Under the pieces are notes generated by a model. It was given only the letters and a program-made list of their open reading frames with translations, did not search any database and was not told where the DNA came from. A DNA stretch of 15,390 bases, taken from positions 1 to 15,390 of the forward strand of contig CALCEJ010000042.1 in assembly GCA_937900465.1 (NCBI GenBank), read 5' to 3'. The stretch is from an uncultured Bacteroidales bacterium (GTDB taxonomy: Bacteria > Bacteroidota > Bacteroidia > Bacteroidales > UBA932). A program made the position numbers and the translations under genes. This document shows positions 1 to 7,450 of this stretch, piece after piece. The stretch's first letter is position 1, and the number at the start of each line of letters is the position of its first letter.

Positions 1-255
1 TTCATTGAAGAGCACGGGAAGCCGGATGTGGTTATTTTGGACCCGCCTAGGGCCGGTATCCATCCGGATGTTGCTGAAGTCATCCTTGACGCTTCTCCGG
101 AAAGGATTGTCTATGTCAGCTGCAATCCTGCGACGCAGGCAAGGGACCTCGCCACTTTTTCACAGCGGTACAAGATTACCGCCGTGCAGCCTGTGGATAT
201 GTTCCCCCACACGATGCACGTCGAAAATGTTTGCGCGCTCAAACTTATTCGGTAA
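1..255 (+). CDS. rlmD: 23S rRNA (uracil-C5)-methyltransferase, RlmD/RumA type (3' end only)
   Basis: Only the last 84 residues are in the window; the reading frame is open from base 1. The visible part is the SAM-dependent methyltransferase core of the TrmA/RlmCD family, which methylates C5 of a uridine in rRNA or tRNA. Three family motifs are present: DPPRAG (visible residues 14-19), YVSCNPATQARD with the expected catalytic Cys at 41, and DMFPHTMHVE with the expected general-base Glu at 75. The Bacteroidota members are usually annotated as RlmD (U1939 of 23S rRNA), but the N-terminal TRAM and iron-sulfur regions that would separate it from RlmC or TrmA are outside the window, so the target base is inferred. 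Its TAA stop (253-255) lies inside the 3' end of the convergent M6 protease gene, an 11-bp tail-to-tail overlap with no terminator visible. Confidence 0.85.
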   Translation, partial: FIEEHGKPDVVILDPPRAGIHPDVAEVILDASPERIVYVSCNPATQARDLATFSQRYKITAVQPVDMFPHTMHVENVCALKLIR

Positions 256-2056
256 CCAGTATTTCCAACTCAATCGTCTCCTTGGAGTTGTCGTCGTAAG
301 TCACGGCGGCCGTAATGGTATGTCTTCCGGGAGTTACGAGAAGAATTGAGGAACTGCTGACAGACGTTGAGTCGTACTTCCATCCCACATAAATGGGCTC
401 GAGTCCTTCCGGGACATCGAGAATCAGGTTGAAGGAATCTCCTTTGGTATAGGTCCCGAGCTTTTTGTCCTGTATGGTCGTAAAACCGAGCTGGCTGATC
501 TCTGATTCAAAAAACCCATTGAGACCTGTTATCAGATTGAATACCGCGGAATTGTCTTCCAGCTTGATGAAGGAGAGTTTGGTATTGGATTCAAGTTCAT
601 CCCATCCAAGCGGGGCATAAGTCTCCACGTTCCTCTGTCCCGGGAACACAATATATTCCTCACTGTAACGGAAATTGAGGTTGGTAGGATCTGCGGCTGG
701 TACCACATAGAAGCAAGGGTGCTTGCCATATCCGTTGATATAATTGTAAGAATCCCAGTAATTCCAGAGGTTGTATGCAGTGACGCCCTGAGTCCCCGGA
801 ACGCTGATCTTGTGCTGCTTGCTCTTGTCCACGTGATAGACTACCATCCCAACAGGCAGATATTTGTCCCATCCTTCCCCGCTGCGGTATTCATACACGA
901 AATAGTCCCCTTCCGTCGAAGTCGTACTGTAACAGGCGTCGTTGTTCTCAATACCCTTGATTGAATAAGTTCCGTTCTCCGAAAGCAGTCTCATCCTGTC
1001 CTTGTCCATCCAGCCCAGCATAATTCTTTCCTCGGCATTGAAATAAGGAGGTGTCCTGCTCTCATTGTTATATGGGCCTCCGCACATTGTGGAGAAGCTG
1101 TAAAGACCGCCGGCATAGCCGTTGGTCTCATAGTCGGTATCGTAGAAGTCCGGCAGTCCCAGTGAATGGGCAAATTCGTGGCAGGTCGTTCCGATTCCGC
1201 ACATCCTGGAACCGCTTGCTCCCTTGTATTCTGAGGTACAGAAGTAATTCCCGACCCTTACGCCGTCGAACTGATTGTACCGGACTTCCTGGTCAGAACT
1301 GTAGGTGAGAGACCACTGATGGGGCCAGATGGTATTGGCGCTGCCGCCCTCCGCCTCATTGTAACCGGCATAATAGAACAGAACCATATCGACCATTCCG
1401 TCACCGTCCGAGTCGAAGTCCGTAAAATCGATCTCATCGTCCAGAAGGACGCAGGCATCGTAAAGCGCCCTCTCAGGTAACTTGTCGTACCCCTGAGAGT
1501 CGTTTCCTCCGTAGTATGCCATATTCTCAGGAAGAGTCACAGGCCCATAAACATCGAATACGGGACGGAACTTTCCGCCGGAATTGTCTATATAGAAATC
1601 CCTTACGGAACCGGTACCTCCGTCAGCTGAATATCCTTCTTCGTTCAGAAGCGCCGTGAATCTCTCTCCCGGATTCGTTAGCGAAAATGACTTGTCCTTA
1701 TAATTGACAAGTACGACAAGAATATGCCTCTCCCCTACCAGAAGATCCGGATTTGTCCTCATACGTATCTCAGAAGCCATTTGACGCTTCCTAAGAGCCC
1801 GCTGACGGATTGAGGCGCCGTGTACTTCAGCCTCAGAACCGGGACAGTAGTATCCGTCTTCCGAGAGTACCATGATTCTTCCGGAAGTATCCTCCGTCCA
1901 GTGATAGAACTCATCTCCCCTTCGAAGCAGTTCAATTTTGGAACCGTCAGGCTGGGTATAGACGAATTTGGTCTTGGGGGCAGGTATTGCAGATGCAATT
2001 ACAGCAGAAGCGACTAGCGCAATTCCTGCAAGGTAAAATCTTCTTTCGTCCATCAT
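245..2056 (-). CDS. Secreted M6-family metalloprotease (immune inhibitor A-like)
   Basis: A 603-residue zinc endopeptidase of the M6 type. The N-terminus (about 1-26) is a signal peptide ending near ASA-IPA. Residues 30-100 resemble the M6 pro-region (QPDGSKIELL, GDEFYHW). The catalytic motif HExxHxxGxxD is complete: H293, E294, H297, G300, D303. A DSDGDGMVD loop at 215-223 is a likely calcium site typical of the family, followed by VLFYYAGYNEAEGG and IWPHQW. ERIMLGWMD (343-351) is another M6 landmark. Residues from about 510 look like a beta-rich Ig-like domain. No T9SS C-terminal domain is obvious, so the route across the outer membrane is unclear. The start ATG overlaps the TGA of the upstream lipoprotein gene (ATGA, 2053-2056), indicating translational coupling; a second ATG follows directly. 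The signal peptide carries an RRFYL sequence that could be read as a weak Tat motif. Substrate unknown. Confidence 0.88.
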   Translation of the reverse strand: MMDERRFYLAGIALVASAVIASAIPAPKTKFVYTQPDGSKIELLRRGDEFYHWTEDTSGRIMVLSEDGYYCPGSEAEVHGASIRQRALRKRQMASEIRMRTNPDLLVGERHILVVLVNYKDKSFSLTNPGERFTALLNEEGYSADGGTGSVRDFYIDNSGGKFRPVFDVYGPVTLPENMAYYGGNDSQGYDKLPERALYDACVLLDDEIDFTDFDSDGDGMVDMVLFYYAGYNEAEGGSANTIWPHQWSLTYSSDQEVRYNQFDGVRVGNYFCTSEYKGASGSRMCGIGTTCHEFAHSLGLPDFYDTDYETNGYAGGLYSFSTMCGGPYNNESRTPPYFNAEERIMLGWMDKDRMRLLSENGTYSIKGIENNDACYSTTSTEGDYFVYEYRSGEGWDKYLPVGMVVYHVDKSKQHKISVPGTQGVTAYNLWNYWDSYNYINGYGKHPCFYVVPAADPTNLNFRYSEEYIVFPGQRNVETYAPLGWDELESNTKLSFIKLEDNSAVFNLITGLNGFFESEISQLGFTTIQDKKLGTYTKGDSFNLILDVPEGLEPIYVGWKYDSTSVSSSSILLVTPGRHTITAAVTYDDNSKETIELEILVTE

Positions 2057-3060
2057 TTCTTAACCACAAAATATACGTTGTCCTGTCCCTTCAGCCAAAC
2101 TTTGTTATCCGCGATCCAAACCGCCTTGACTTCGAATTCTCCAATGAGTTCAGTTCCTTCCTTCGTGACCTTCCTCACAGAAATCGTGCACTTTTCCCCG
2201 CGCTGGATATCTGTAGGAATTCCGTCAACGCACATAACCTCGCAGTCCTTCTGATTGATAATCCTGAACGATGATACGTCCGGATTCTTTGTCCTCAGAC
2301 AGCTTATCTGGTCCCTGCCCCCCGTACAGACGTAATCTCCTCCGGGAAGCCCATACAAACCGATAACGGAAACCCCCGCAACAGGGTCCTTCCCCTCCTG
2401 GACAAAGACCACGGTTTCCTTGAGTTCGCCTGAAACGAACGAAACAGGTGCATACCTCTCATCCGTTCCGGTGTTCTCGAAAACAGTAATCTTGATGATG
2501 AAGTCATCAAGGGCTTTGGTTTGGGTCGATACGTTGACAAAAAGCCATCCGTTATCCGGTTTCTCTATATCGAAGTTGACGTTTGAAGAAACCGTAAGCT
2601 GATAAACGCCGCCTTCGATGGGCACGTTGACGACCGTTCCGTCGGTGACTATCTTCCCTCTCTTTTCCTGAGTGACATTGATGTACCTGACAACGGATCC
2701 GGAGGTTACCGTTACAGTCGCAGAACGGGGAACATCGTCAGTGTTCTCCTCCGCTTTCACGGTTACTGTTCCGGCATATCCTCCGTCGGAAGTCTTGGAT
2801 TTGCTCACATCCACGGAAAGCCAGGATACGCCTGAAGGGGCTGTAACACTCCAGTCATAATCCACCCAGATCTCCACCGTCTCCGACGAGGCGTCTGAAG
2901 GAAGAGTCACATCTACGGAACTGATATCCTCTACGCCGTTGACCGAAAAGCGTGTCGGTCCGGAAAGGAGAGCCCCGGCAAATTCCTCTATGAACGTGCA
3001 TCCGCTCACACAGAGTCCCAGCGACGCGGCAAGCACTGCTATGATGATTGTCCTTTTCAT
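2053..3060 (-). CDS. BACON-domain lipoprotein
   Basis: The frame is open further upstream, but the start is set at the ATG at 3060 because it begins a typical lipoprotein signal: MKRT, a hydrophobic stretch, then lipobox VSGC with Cys21. That gives 335 residues. Two tandem beta-sandwich repeats of the BACON type follow: about 47-132 (SWLSV near 79-83, RSATVTVTSG, ending INVTQEK) and about 138-222 (GWLFV at 171-175, ending VVFVQEG). The C-terminal 110 residues match nothing I recognise and hold five Cys (245, 254, 273, 277, 291), unusual for this protein. BACON domains occur in secreted Bacteroidota proteins and are thought to bind glycans, mucin or other partners. The two acidic residues after the lipid Cys (C-TFIEE) might act as a weak surface-export signal. 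It is the first gene of a coupled pair with the M6 protease, so the two probably work together outside the cell; the actual role is inferred. Confidence 0.85.
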   Translation of the reverse strand: MKRTIIIAVLAASLGLCVSGCTFIEEFAGALLSGPTRFSVNGVEDISSVDVTLPSDASSETVEIWVDYDWSVTAPSGVSWLSVDVSKSKTSDGGYAGTVTVKAEENTDDVPRSATVTVTSGSVVRYINVTQEKRGKIVTDGTVVNVPIEGGVYQLTVSSNVNFDIEKPDNGWLFVNVSTQTKALDDFIIKITVFENTGTDERYAPVSFVSGELKETVVFVQEGKDPVAGVSVIGLYGLPGGDYVCTGGRDQISCLRTKNPDVSSFRIINQKDCEVMCVDGIPTDIQRGEKCTISVRKVTKEGTELIGEFEVKAVWIADNKVWLKGQDNVYFVVKK

Positions 3061-3081
3061 TAAAGTTCTGTTAAATTCGTA

Positions 3082-3089
3082 CAAAAGTA
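3082..3089 (-). promoter_or_regulatory. Putative -7 promoter element for the BACON lipoprotein/M6 pair
   Basis: On the minus strand this reads TACTTTTG, an exact match to the Bacteroidota -7 motif TAnnTTTG. It sits 22 bp upstream of the lipoprotein ATG, giving a short leader of about 15 nt and supporting the start at 3060 over upstream in-frame codons. No convincing -33 TTG is seen at the right distance. Confidence 0.5.
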
Positions 3090-3122
3090 CTGAATTAAAT
3101 CCGATAATTCGAGAAACACTTC

Positions 3123-3130
3123 TATCTTTG
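3123..3130 (+). promoter_or_regulatory. Putative -7 promoter element for the antiporter/MscS pair
   Basis: TATCTTTG, an exact match to TAnnTTTG, ends 16 bp before the antiporter ATG at 3147. A second match, TATTTTTG at 3136-3143, is too close to the ATG to be likely. No clear -33 box. With the minus-strand element at 3082-3089 it forms a compact divergent promoter region of 86 bp. Confidence 0.5.
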
Positions 3131-3146
3131 TATTCTATTTTTGTGA

Positions 3147-4106
3147 ATGGATATGATTGTGACAGTGTTATTGCTTGTCGTCGGACTCGCCCTGATCGTG
3201 TTCGGAGCTGATTATCTGGTCGACGGAGCATCATCCCTTGCCCGACGCTGGGGACTGAGTGAGTTTATTATCGGTATGACTATCGTCGGAATGGGGACAT
3301 CGGCCCCGGAGATGGTCGTCAGTTTCATAGGTGCCGCAAGCGGAAATGCGGACATCGCAGTCGGAAACGTAGTGGGCTCGAATATATTCAATACCCTGCT
3401 GATACTTGGACTCACCGCCATCATTCTCCCGATGGGCATCACGAAGAGCAACTTCAAAAGGGATATTCCGGTCAATATCGGCATTACCGCCCTCCTTATA
3501 GTTCTGGGCCTTAAGCATACTCTATTCGGATTCGGCGCTGCCGACGGGCTTACGAGAACCGACGGGGCTGTCCTTCTTGTCGCCTTTGCAGCTTATATCT
3601 GGATGTGCCTGAGTTCCAAGGACGAGACTCCGGAAGAAGCCGGAAAAGTAATGAACCCGTGGCTGTCGCTTCTTTTTGTGGCAGGCGGTCTTGCCGCCCT
3701 TGTCTTCGGCGGTCAGCTGTTCGTCAATTCTGCTACCGACATCGCAAAGGCCCTTGGCGTCAGCGACAAGTTCATCGCAGTCACAATCCTTGCCGGAGGC
3801 ACTTCCCTCCCGGAACTTGCCACCTGCATCGCCGCCGCAGTGAAAAAGAAGGGTCAGCTGGCGCTTGGAAACATCATAGGCTCGAACGTATTCAACATCC
3901 TCCTTATCCTTGGAGGCTCCGCTCTTATCCACCCGCTGAATTTCATTGGCTTCGGCTGGGTTGACCTTTCAGTTTTGCTGCTGAGCGCGCTTTATCTTCT
4001 CTCGGCCTGCTTCGTCGGGAAAAAGTACAAGGTTGACCGCATTGACGGTATCCTGTTTTTCCTGACTTGGGCCGGATATATGACTTATCTGTTTATAAAT
4101 CTGTGA
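3147..4106 (+). CDS. Calcium/sodium antiporter, CaCA family (YrbG-like)
   Basis: A 319-residue inner-membrane protein with about ten hydrophobic segments arranged as two homologous halves. Each half carries the CaCA alpha-repeat that forms the ion-binding site: half one has GTSAPE (50-55) and GNVVGSNIFN (73-82); half two has GGTSLPE (217-223) and GNIIGSNVFN (241-250). The acidic residues of both repeats (E55, E223) are intact. The length is usual for bacterial YrbG-type members. The expected role is exchange of Na+ (possibly with K+) against Ca2+; the ion preference cannot be read from sequence. The start ATG follows a TAnnTTTG element at 3123. The MscS-type gene begins 3 bp after the stop, so the two are very likely co-transcribed. 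A loop with several charged residues (about 156-169) separates the two halves. Confidence 0.93.
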   Translation: MDMIVTVLLLVVGLALIVFGADYLVDGASSLARRWGLSEFIIGMTIVGMGTSAPEMVVSFIGAASGNADIAVGNVVGSNIFNTLLILGLTAIILPMGITKSNFKRDIPVNIGITALLIVLGLKHTLFGFGAADGLTRTDGAVLLVAFAAYIWMCLSSKDETPEEAGKVMNPWLSLLFVAGGLAALVFGGQLFVNSATDIAKALGVSDKFIAVTILAGGTSLPELATCIAAAVKKKGQLALGNIIGSNVFNILLILGGSALIHPLNFIGFGWVDLSVLLLSALYLLSACFVGKKYKVDRIDGILFFLTWAGYMTYLFINL

Positions 4107-4109
4107 TTT

Positions 4110-5036
4110 ATGTATATTCTCCTGACTCCCCCACCGGAAGAACTGTCTCAAAAACTCTCTACTGACTCCCTCAAGGCCCAAACCGGACAACTCATCGGGA
4201 CAGTCCAGTCCTCAGAGCCCGGCGAAATCCTTCATACTCTTGGTCAGGCGGCGCTTGACTTCGGGCTTAAACTTCTCGCTGCGCTCGCTATCTACATCAT
4301 AGGCGCCTGGCTGATCAAGATCGTAACGGGCGCTGTCAAGAAAGGATTTGAGAGGAAAAAATCCGACAGGGCGCTAGCTTCGTTTGTTACCAGTTTCGTT
4401 TCCATAGCTCTGTGGGTGATTCTCGTCATTATCGCTGTCAGCGCCCTTGGAATCAACACTACGTCCCTTGCCGCCCTTCTTGCTGCGGGCGGTATGGCGA
4501 TAGGAATGGCCCTCAGCGGTACTGTCTCGAACTTTGCCGGCGGAATTATGCTTCTGGTATTCAAGCCATTCAAGGCCGGTGATTATATCGAGGCCCAGGG
4601 TTATGCCGGAACGGTGACGGAAATCAATATCGTCTCCACAAAGCTTCTAACCGTAGACAACCGGATTGTTGTTATCCCCAACGGAGCCCTTTCCAGCGGT
4701 AATATCAACAATATCTCTGCGTTGGATCTGCGCCGTGTGGACCAGACCGTAAACGTCGCTTACGGCTCCGATGCGGACTTGGTCAGGGAAGCTATCCTTT
4801 CCGTTGTCAAGTCCTCTCCCCTTTCGCTGGATTCCACGACAGAGGGTGCCTCAGATCCTTTTGTCGGAGTCAGCGCCCTCGGGGACAGCACGGTAAGTTT
4901 TGTCGTCAGGGTATGGACAAAGAGCACAGATTACTGGGCCCTATGGTTCTACCTGAACGAGAATATATACAAGGAATTACCCCGCCGTGGAATCAGTTTC
5001 GCATTCCCGCAGCTGGATGTCCATATGAAGAACTAG
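4110..5036 (+). CDS. Small-conductance mechanosensitive channel, MscS family
   Basis: A 308-residue inner-membrane channel that opens under membrane tension to release solutes during osmotic downshock. Three membrane helices are visible: about 50-70, 92-112 and 118-150. The third holds the Gly/Ala-rich pore helix (AALLAAGGMAIGMAL near 121-135, then GTVSNFAGG). The beta domain follows with PFKAGDYI (153-160), GTVTEI (167-172) and the family signature VDNRIVVIPNG (182-192). The C-terminus has the expected alpha/beta region ending GISFAFPQLDVH. The N-terminal 45 residues before the first helix are polar and Pro-containing (LTPPPEEL) and are not recognised. The start is the only ATG near the antiporter stop (3-bp gap). 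Its stop codon TAG shares CTAG (5033-5036) with the stop of the convergent acyltransferase; no terminator is visible between them. Confidence 0.93.
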   Translation: MYILLTPPPEELSQKLSTDSLKAQTGQLIGTVQSSEPGEILHTLGQAALDFGLKLLAALAIYIIGAWLIKIVTGAVKKGFERKKSDRALASFVTSFVSIALWVILVIIAVSALGINTTSLAALLAAGGMAIGMALSGTVSNFAGGIMLLVFKPFKAGDYIEAQGYAGTVTEINIVSTKLLTVDNRIVVIPNGALSSGNINNISALDLRRVDQTVNVAYGSDADLVREAILSVVKSSPLSLDSTTEGASDPFVGVSALGDSTVSFVVRVWTKSTDYWALWFYLNENIYKELPRRGISFAFPQLDVHMKN

Positions 5037-6172
5037 AGATTCTCCTTCCCCTTCACGGGATTTCCATAAATACCGAGGAGTATCTCCCTGAGATCTGCCT
5101 TGTCGAGGGACGGTTCCACTTTCTGGAGCTGTCCCTCGATGTATTCGATGAACAGTTTTCTGTCTTCCGGGGTATAATGGTCGCTATGGGCATCGTTGCC
5201 ATCGAGCAGATCACAGGCGATATAGTTGGTTTTCCAGAGTCTGTATCCGGCGATGACCCTCCTGTCCACTGCGTGACGGATATGCTGATAGCGGTCGTTC
5301 TTGTCACAAAGGGACGCCTCCGTAATCTCCTCCCGGGTAAGAGGGGCCCCGATATTCAGGTGAATATGCCCCTTGAACTGCTTTATGCCCAGCAGGATGC
5401 TCTGAAGGTCTTCGTTAGGAGTCTTCACATACTTCTCCGTGCGTGATATGAGCACTTCCCTTGCCTTCAGAATATCGCAGGGCTCATATTCGTAGGAGAT
5501 GCTGAGGGGAACGATGCGGACTTCGAGGAAGTTTTCCACGAAATCCTTGGTTCCGCTCATATCCACCATCTTCAGAAGCCCCTGTTCCGTAACGTCGATG
5601 CCGTTCTTCGTACGGCCCTGACGCTGGGCAATCCAAACGGATGAGGTTCCGGAGGTGATCGTCTCACGGATATAGCGCGAAAGAAGTTGTGATGAGAGGT
5701 AGAGTTCCCTTGCGGAAATTCCCCTGATGACCTTTATCATCCTGTTGGAACGGATAAGATACTCGATGGTCTTACTTTGGAGAAGATTGTCTCCGACAGC
5801 TATCTGGGTGAGTGGAAGGCCGTTTCTCAGCAGCATCAGCTGAGTGATTGCGGGATCCAGGACAATGTCCCTGTGATTGGACATAGCAAGATAGCATCCG
5901 TCAATGGAGGTGATGTTCTCAATTCCGTCGTATGTAAAACCCTCAGAAGTAGTCTCTATGACCCATTCCGTAGCCTTGGACATCACAATGGACTGGAACT
6001 CGTCGATAGTCTTTATGCGGCGGAGAACATCGCCGAGGTAAGTCTCAGGATAGTTCGGGAAGATATACTTTGAAATCCAGGGGACGTTGGGATGCTCTGC
6101 CACCTTTGAAAGGGCAGCAGCAGCCTCTTCATCATTGTAGGGCGCAATATCGACAAAATCTGTCAGGTCCAT
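5033..6172 (-). CDS. Glycerolipid acyltransferase (PlsB/PlsC-like superfamily)
   Basis: A 379-residue member of the glycerophosphate/lysophospholipid acyltransferase superfamily, expected to transfer an acyl chain to a glycerol-phosphate-type acceptor at the inner membrane. The first conserved block reads SNHRDIVLD (98-106), in the position of the HX4D catalytic motif. Further blocks are VGDNLL (126-131), MIKVIRG (145-151), AQRQGRTKNG (182-191; the acceptor-phosphate block) and VPLSISYEYEP (221-231). No transmembrane helix stands out, so it is probably peripheral. It differs from classic PlsC by length (PlsC is about 240 residues) and by the spacing of the His and second Asp in block one. Bacteroidota genomes commonly carry a protein of this layout annotated simply as an acyltransferase. 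Exact substrate is unknown. It appears to be transcribed alone from a promoter overlapping the end of queA. Confidence 0.8.
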   Translation of the reverse strand: MDLTDFVDIAPYNDEEAAAALSKVAEHPNVPWISKYIFPNYPETYLGDVLRRIKTIDEFQSIVMSKATEWVIETTSEGFTYDGIENITSIDGCYLAMSNHRDIVLDPAITQLMLLRNGLPLTQIAVGDNLLQSKTIEYLIRSNRMIKVIRGISARELYLSSQLLSRYIRETITSGTSSVWIAQRQGRTKNGIDVTEQGLLKMVDMSGTKDFVENFLEVRIVPLSISYEYEPCDILKAREVLISRTEKYVKTPNEDLQSILLGIKQFKGHIHLNIGAPLTREEITEASLCDKNDRYQHIRHAVDRRVIAGYRLWKTNYIACDLLDGNDAHSDHYTPEDRKLFIEYIEGQLQKVEPSLDKADLREILLGIYGNPVKGKENL

Positions 6173-6195
6173 TATGATTCTTTTCTAACCTGGGA

Positions 6196-6226
6196 CAAAG
6201 ATAACCAATTTTCATTTATCTTTCAA
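6196..6226 (-). promoter_or_regulatory. Putative promoter of the acyltransferase gene (TTG-N20-TATCTTTG)
   Basis: Read on the minus strand, TTG (6226-6224) is followed after 20 nt by TATCTTTG (6203-6196). Both boxes and the spacing fit the Bacteroidota -33/-7 consensus. The ATG is 24 bp beyond the -7 box. The -33 box lies inside the last codons of queA, so the acyltransferase can be transcribed independently of queA. Confidence 0.6.
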
Positions 6227-7421
6227 GAAGGGAACTGTCGCCATAGCTGAGGAACCTGTAGCCGGATTCAAGCGCGTGGTCATAGATTTCCCTCCATCTG
6301 CCATCCACGAACGCTGAAACCAGAAGTATCAGGGTGCTTTCCGGCTGATGGAAGTTAGTGACCATCCTCTTTACTATCCTGAACCGGAATCCGGGAACTA
6401 TAATAATCCTTGTTCCCGCCTTGACGGAGTCGAGTCCCTCTTTCTCGAGATACGAGACAAGCGCATCCAGGGCCTCTTCCGTGGAGTAGGGATACTCTCT
6501 GTCATATGGGGCCCATTGACGGACGTCTGACGGCTCTCCATCTTCGATAACGCTGACTCCAAGATAATACAAGGACTCCAGCGTCCTTACGGAGGTCGTG
6601 CCAACAGCTATGACGTTACCGGCACAGACGCGTATCTTACGGAGAATATCTATGGAGACGGAAAAGGGTTCCCGGTGCATCGGATGCTCTGAAACTGAGG
6701 AACTCTTTACAGGGAGGAAAGTTCCTGCGCCGACGTGCAGGCACACTGTCTGTGTATCTATACCTCTTTCCTTAATCCGCCTGAGAACCTCCGGGGTAAA
6801 ATGAAGACCGGCTGTCGGAGCTGCGACTGACCCCCTTATTCTGGCATAAGTTGTCTGGTAGCGCTCTGTGTCAAGGGCTTCAGTTTCACGGTTAAGATAC
6901 GGAGGAATAGGTACTGTACCGCATATCTCAAGAACCTTTGAGAATTCTAATCCCCCGCTCCAGGAGAATTCCACAACGGATGTTTCTCCATCACGCGAAA
7001 CAGCCGTTGCCTTAAGGCCCATAGCTGCAATCACAGGATCCGCGTCTGGATTATAAAGGCCAAGTACATCTCCTTTCCAACGCTTCACATTACCGATCAC
7101 ACATTTCCACCGGCAACGCTCAGTGCTGGCAAACGAAAGGTTGTATTCGGAAGGAAGGACAGGTTCAAGGCAGAAAATCTCAATATGGGCACCGGTTTCC
7201 CTTTGGAAATGGAGCCTCGCCGGAACAACCTTGGTGTCATTGAAAATCATCAATGAGCCTGGAGGAAGAATATCCGGGAGATCGGAAAAGACGCAGTCCT
7301 CAATACCGGCGGCGCAGTAGTGAAGAAGTTTGGAAGAATCGCGTTCCGGAAGAGGATATTTTGCAATACGGTCGTCAGGAAGGAGGTAATTGAAATCCTC
7401 AATATGAATGTCAGGTATCAT
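6216..7421 (-). CDS. queA: S-adenosylmethionine:tRNA ribosyltransferase-isomerase QueA (long form)
   Basis: QueA uses SAM to turn the 7-aminomethyl-7-deazaguanine base in the tRNA anticodon into epoxyqueuosine, the next-to-last step of queuosine synthesis. Family motifs run in order: YPLPERDSSKLL (22-33), FNDTKVVPARL (60-70), PIPPYLNR (171-178), SVAAPTAGLHFT (198-209), CLHVGAGTFLPV (227-238), AVGTTSVRTLES (272-283), TNFHQPEST (355-363) and YRFLSYGD (388-395). At 401 residues it is longer than E. coli QueA (356); much of the difference is a segment of about 53 residues (284-336) where E. coli has about 17. The start is the ATG at 7421; a TTG at 7433 would add four residues but would lie almost on the predicted transcription start. 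A TAnnTTTG element is at 7443-7450. No other queuosine gene is adjacent. Confidence 0.9.
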   Translation of the reverse strand: MIPDIHIEDFNYLLPDDRIAKYPLPERDSSKLLHYCAAGIEDCVFSDLPDILPPGSLMIFNDTKVVPARLHFQRETGAHIEIFCLEPVLPSEYNLSFASTERCRWKCVIGNVKRWKGDVLGLYNPDADPVIAAMGLKATAVSRDGETSVVEFSWSGGLEFSKVLEICGTVPIPPYLNRETEALDTERYQTTYARIRGSVAAPTAGLHFTPEVLRRIKERGIDTQTVCLHVGAGTFLPVKSSSVSEHPMHREPFSVSIDILRKIRVCAGNVIAVGTTSVRTLESLYYLGVSVIEDGEPSDVRQWAPYDREYPYSTEEALDALVSYLEKEGLDSVKAGTRIIIVPGFRFRIVKRMVTNFHQPESTLILLVSAFVDGRWREIYDHALESGYRFLSYGDSSLLER

Positions 7422-7442
7422 CTTCGCGCTCAAATTTCACGG

Positions 7443-7450
7443 CAAATTTA
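7443..7450 (-). promoter_or_regulatory. Putative -7 promoter element for queA
   Basis: On the minus strand this reads TAAATTTG, a TAnnTTTG match ending 21 bp before the ATG at 7421. The expected transcription start is near 7437, which argues for ATG 7421 rather than TTG 7433 as the start codon. No clear -33 box. Confidence 0.45.

Noticed and set aside
251..257. GGTAACC palindrome at the rlmD/M6 junction as a terminator.
   Set aside because: Only seven bases with no loop or T tract; it cannot form a useful hairpin.
3061..3234. An N-terminal extension of the BACON lipoprotein to 3234.
   Set aside because: It would put 58 basic residues before a perfect lipoprotein signal, overlap the antiporter gene and cross its own promoter element.
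3522..3932. A 136-codon minus-strand frame opposite the antiporter.
   Set aside because: It is the complement of a clear membrane-protein gene, with a highly charged product of no known family.
4913..5446. A 177-codon plus-strand frame running from mscS into the acyltransferase region.
   Set aside because: It overlaps two well-supported genes in other frames and has no domain or promoter of its own.
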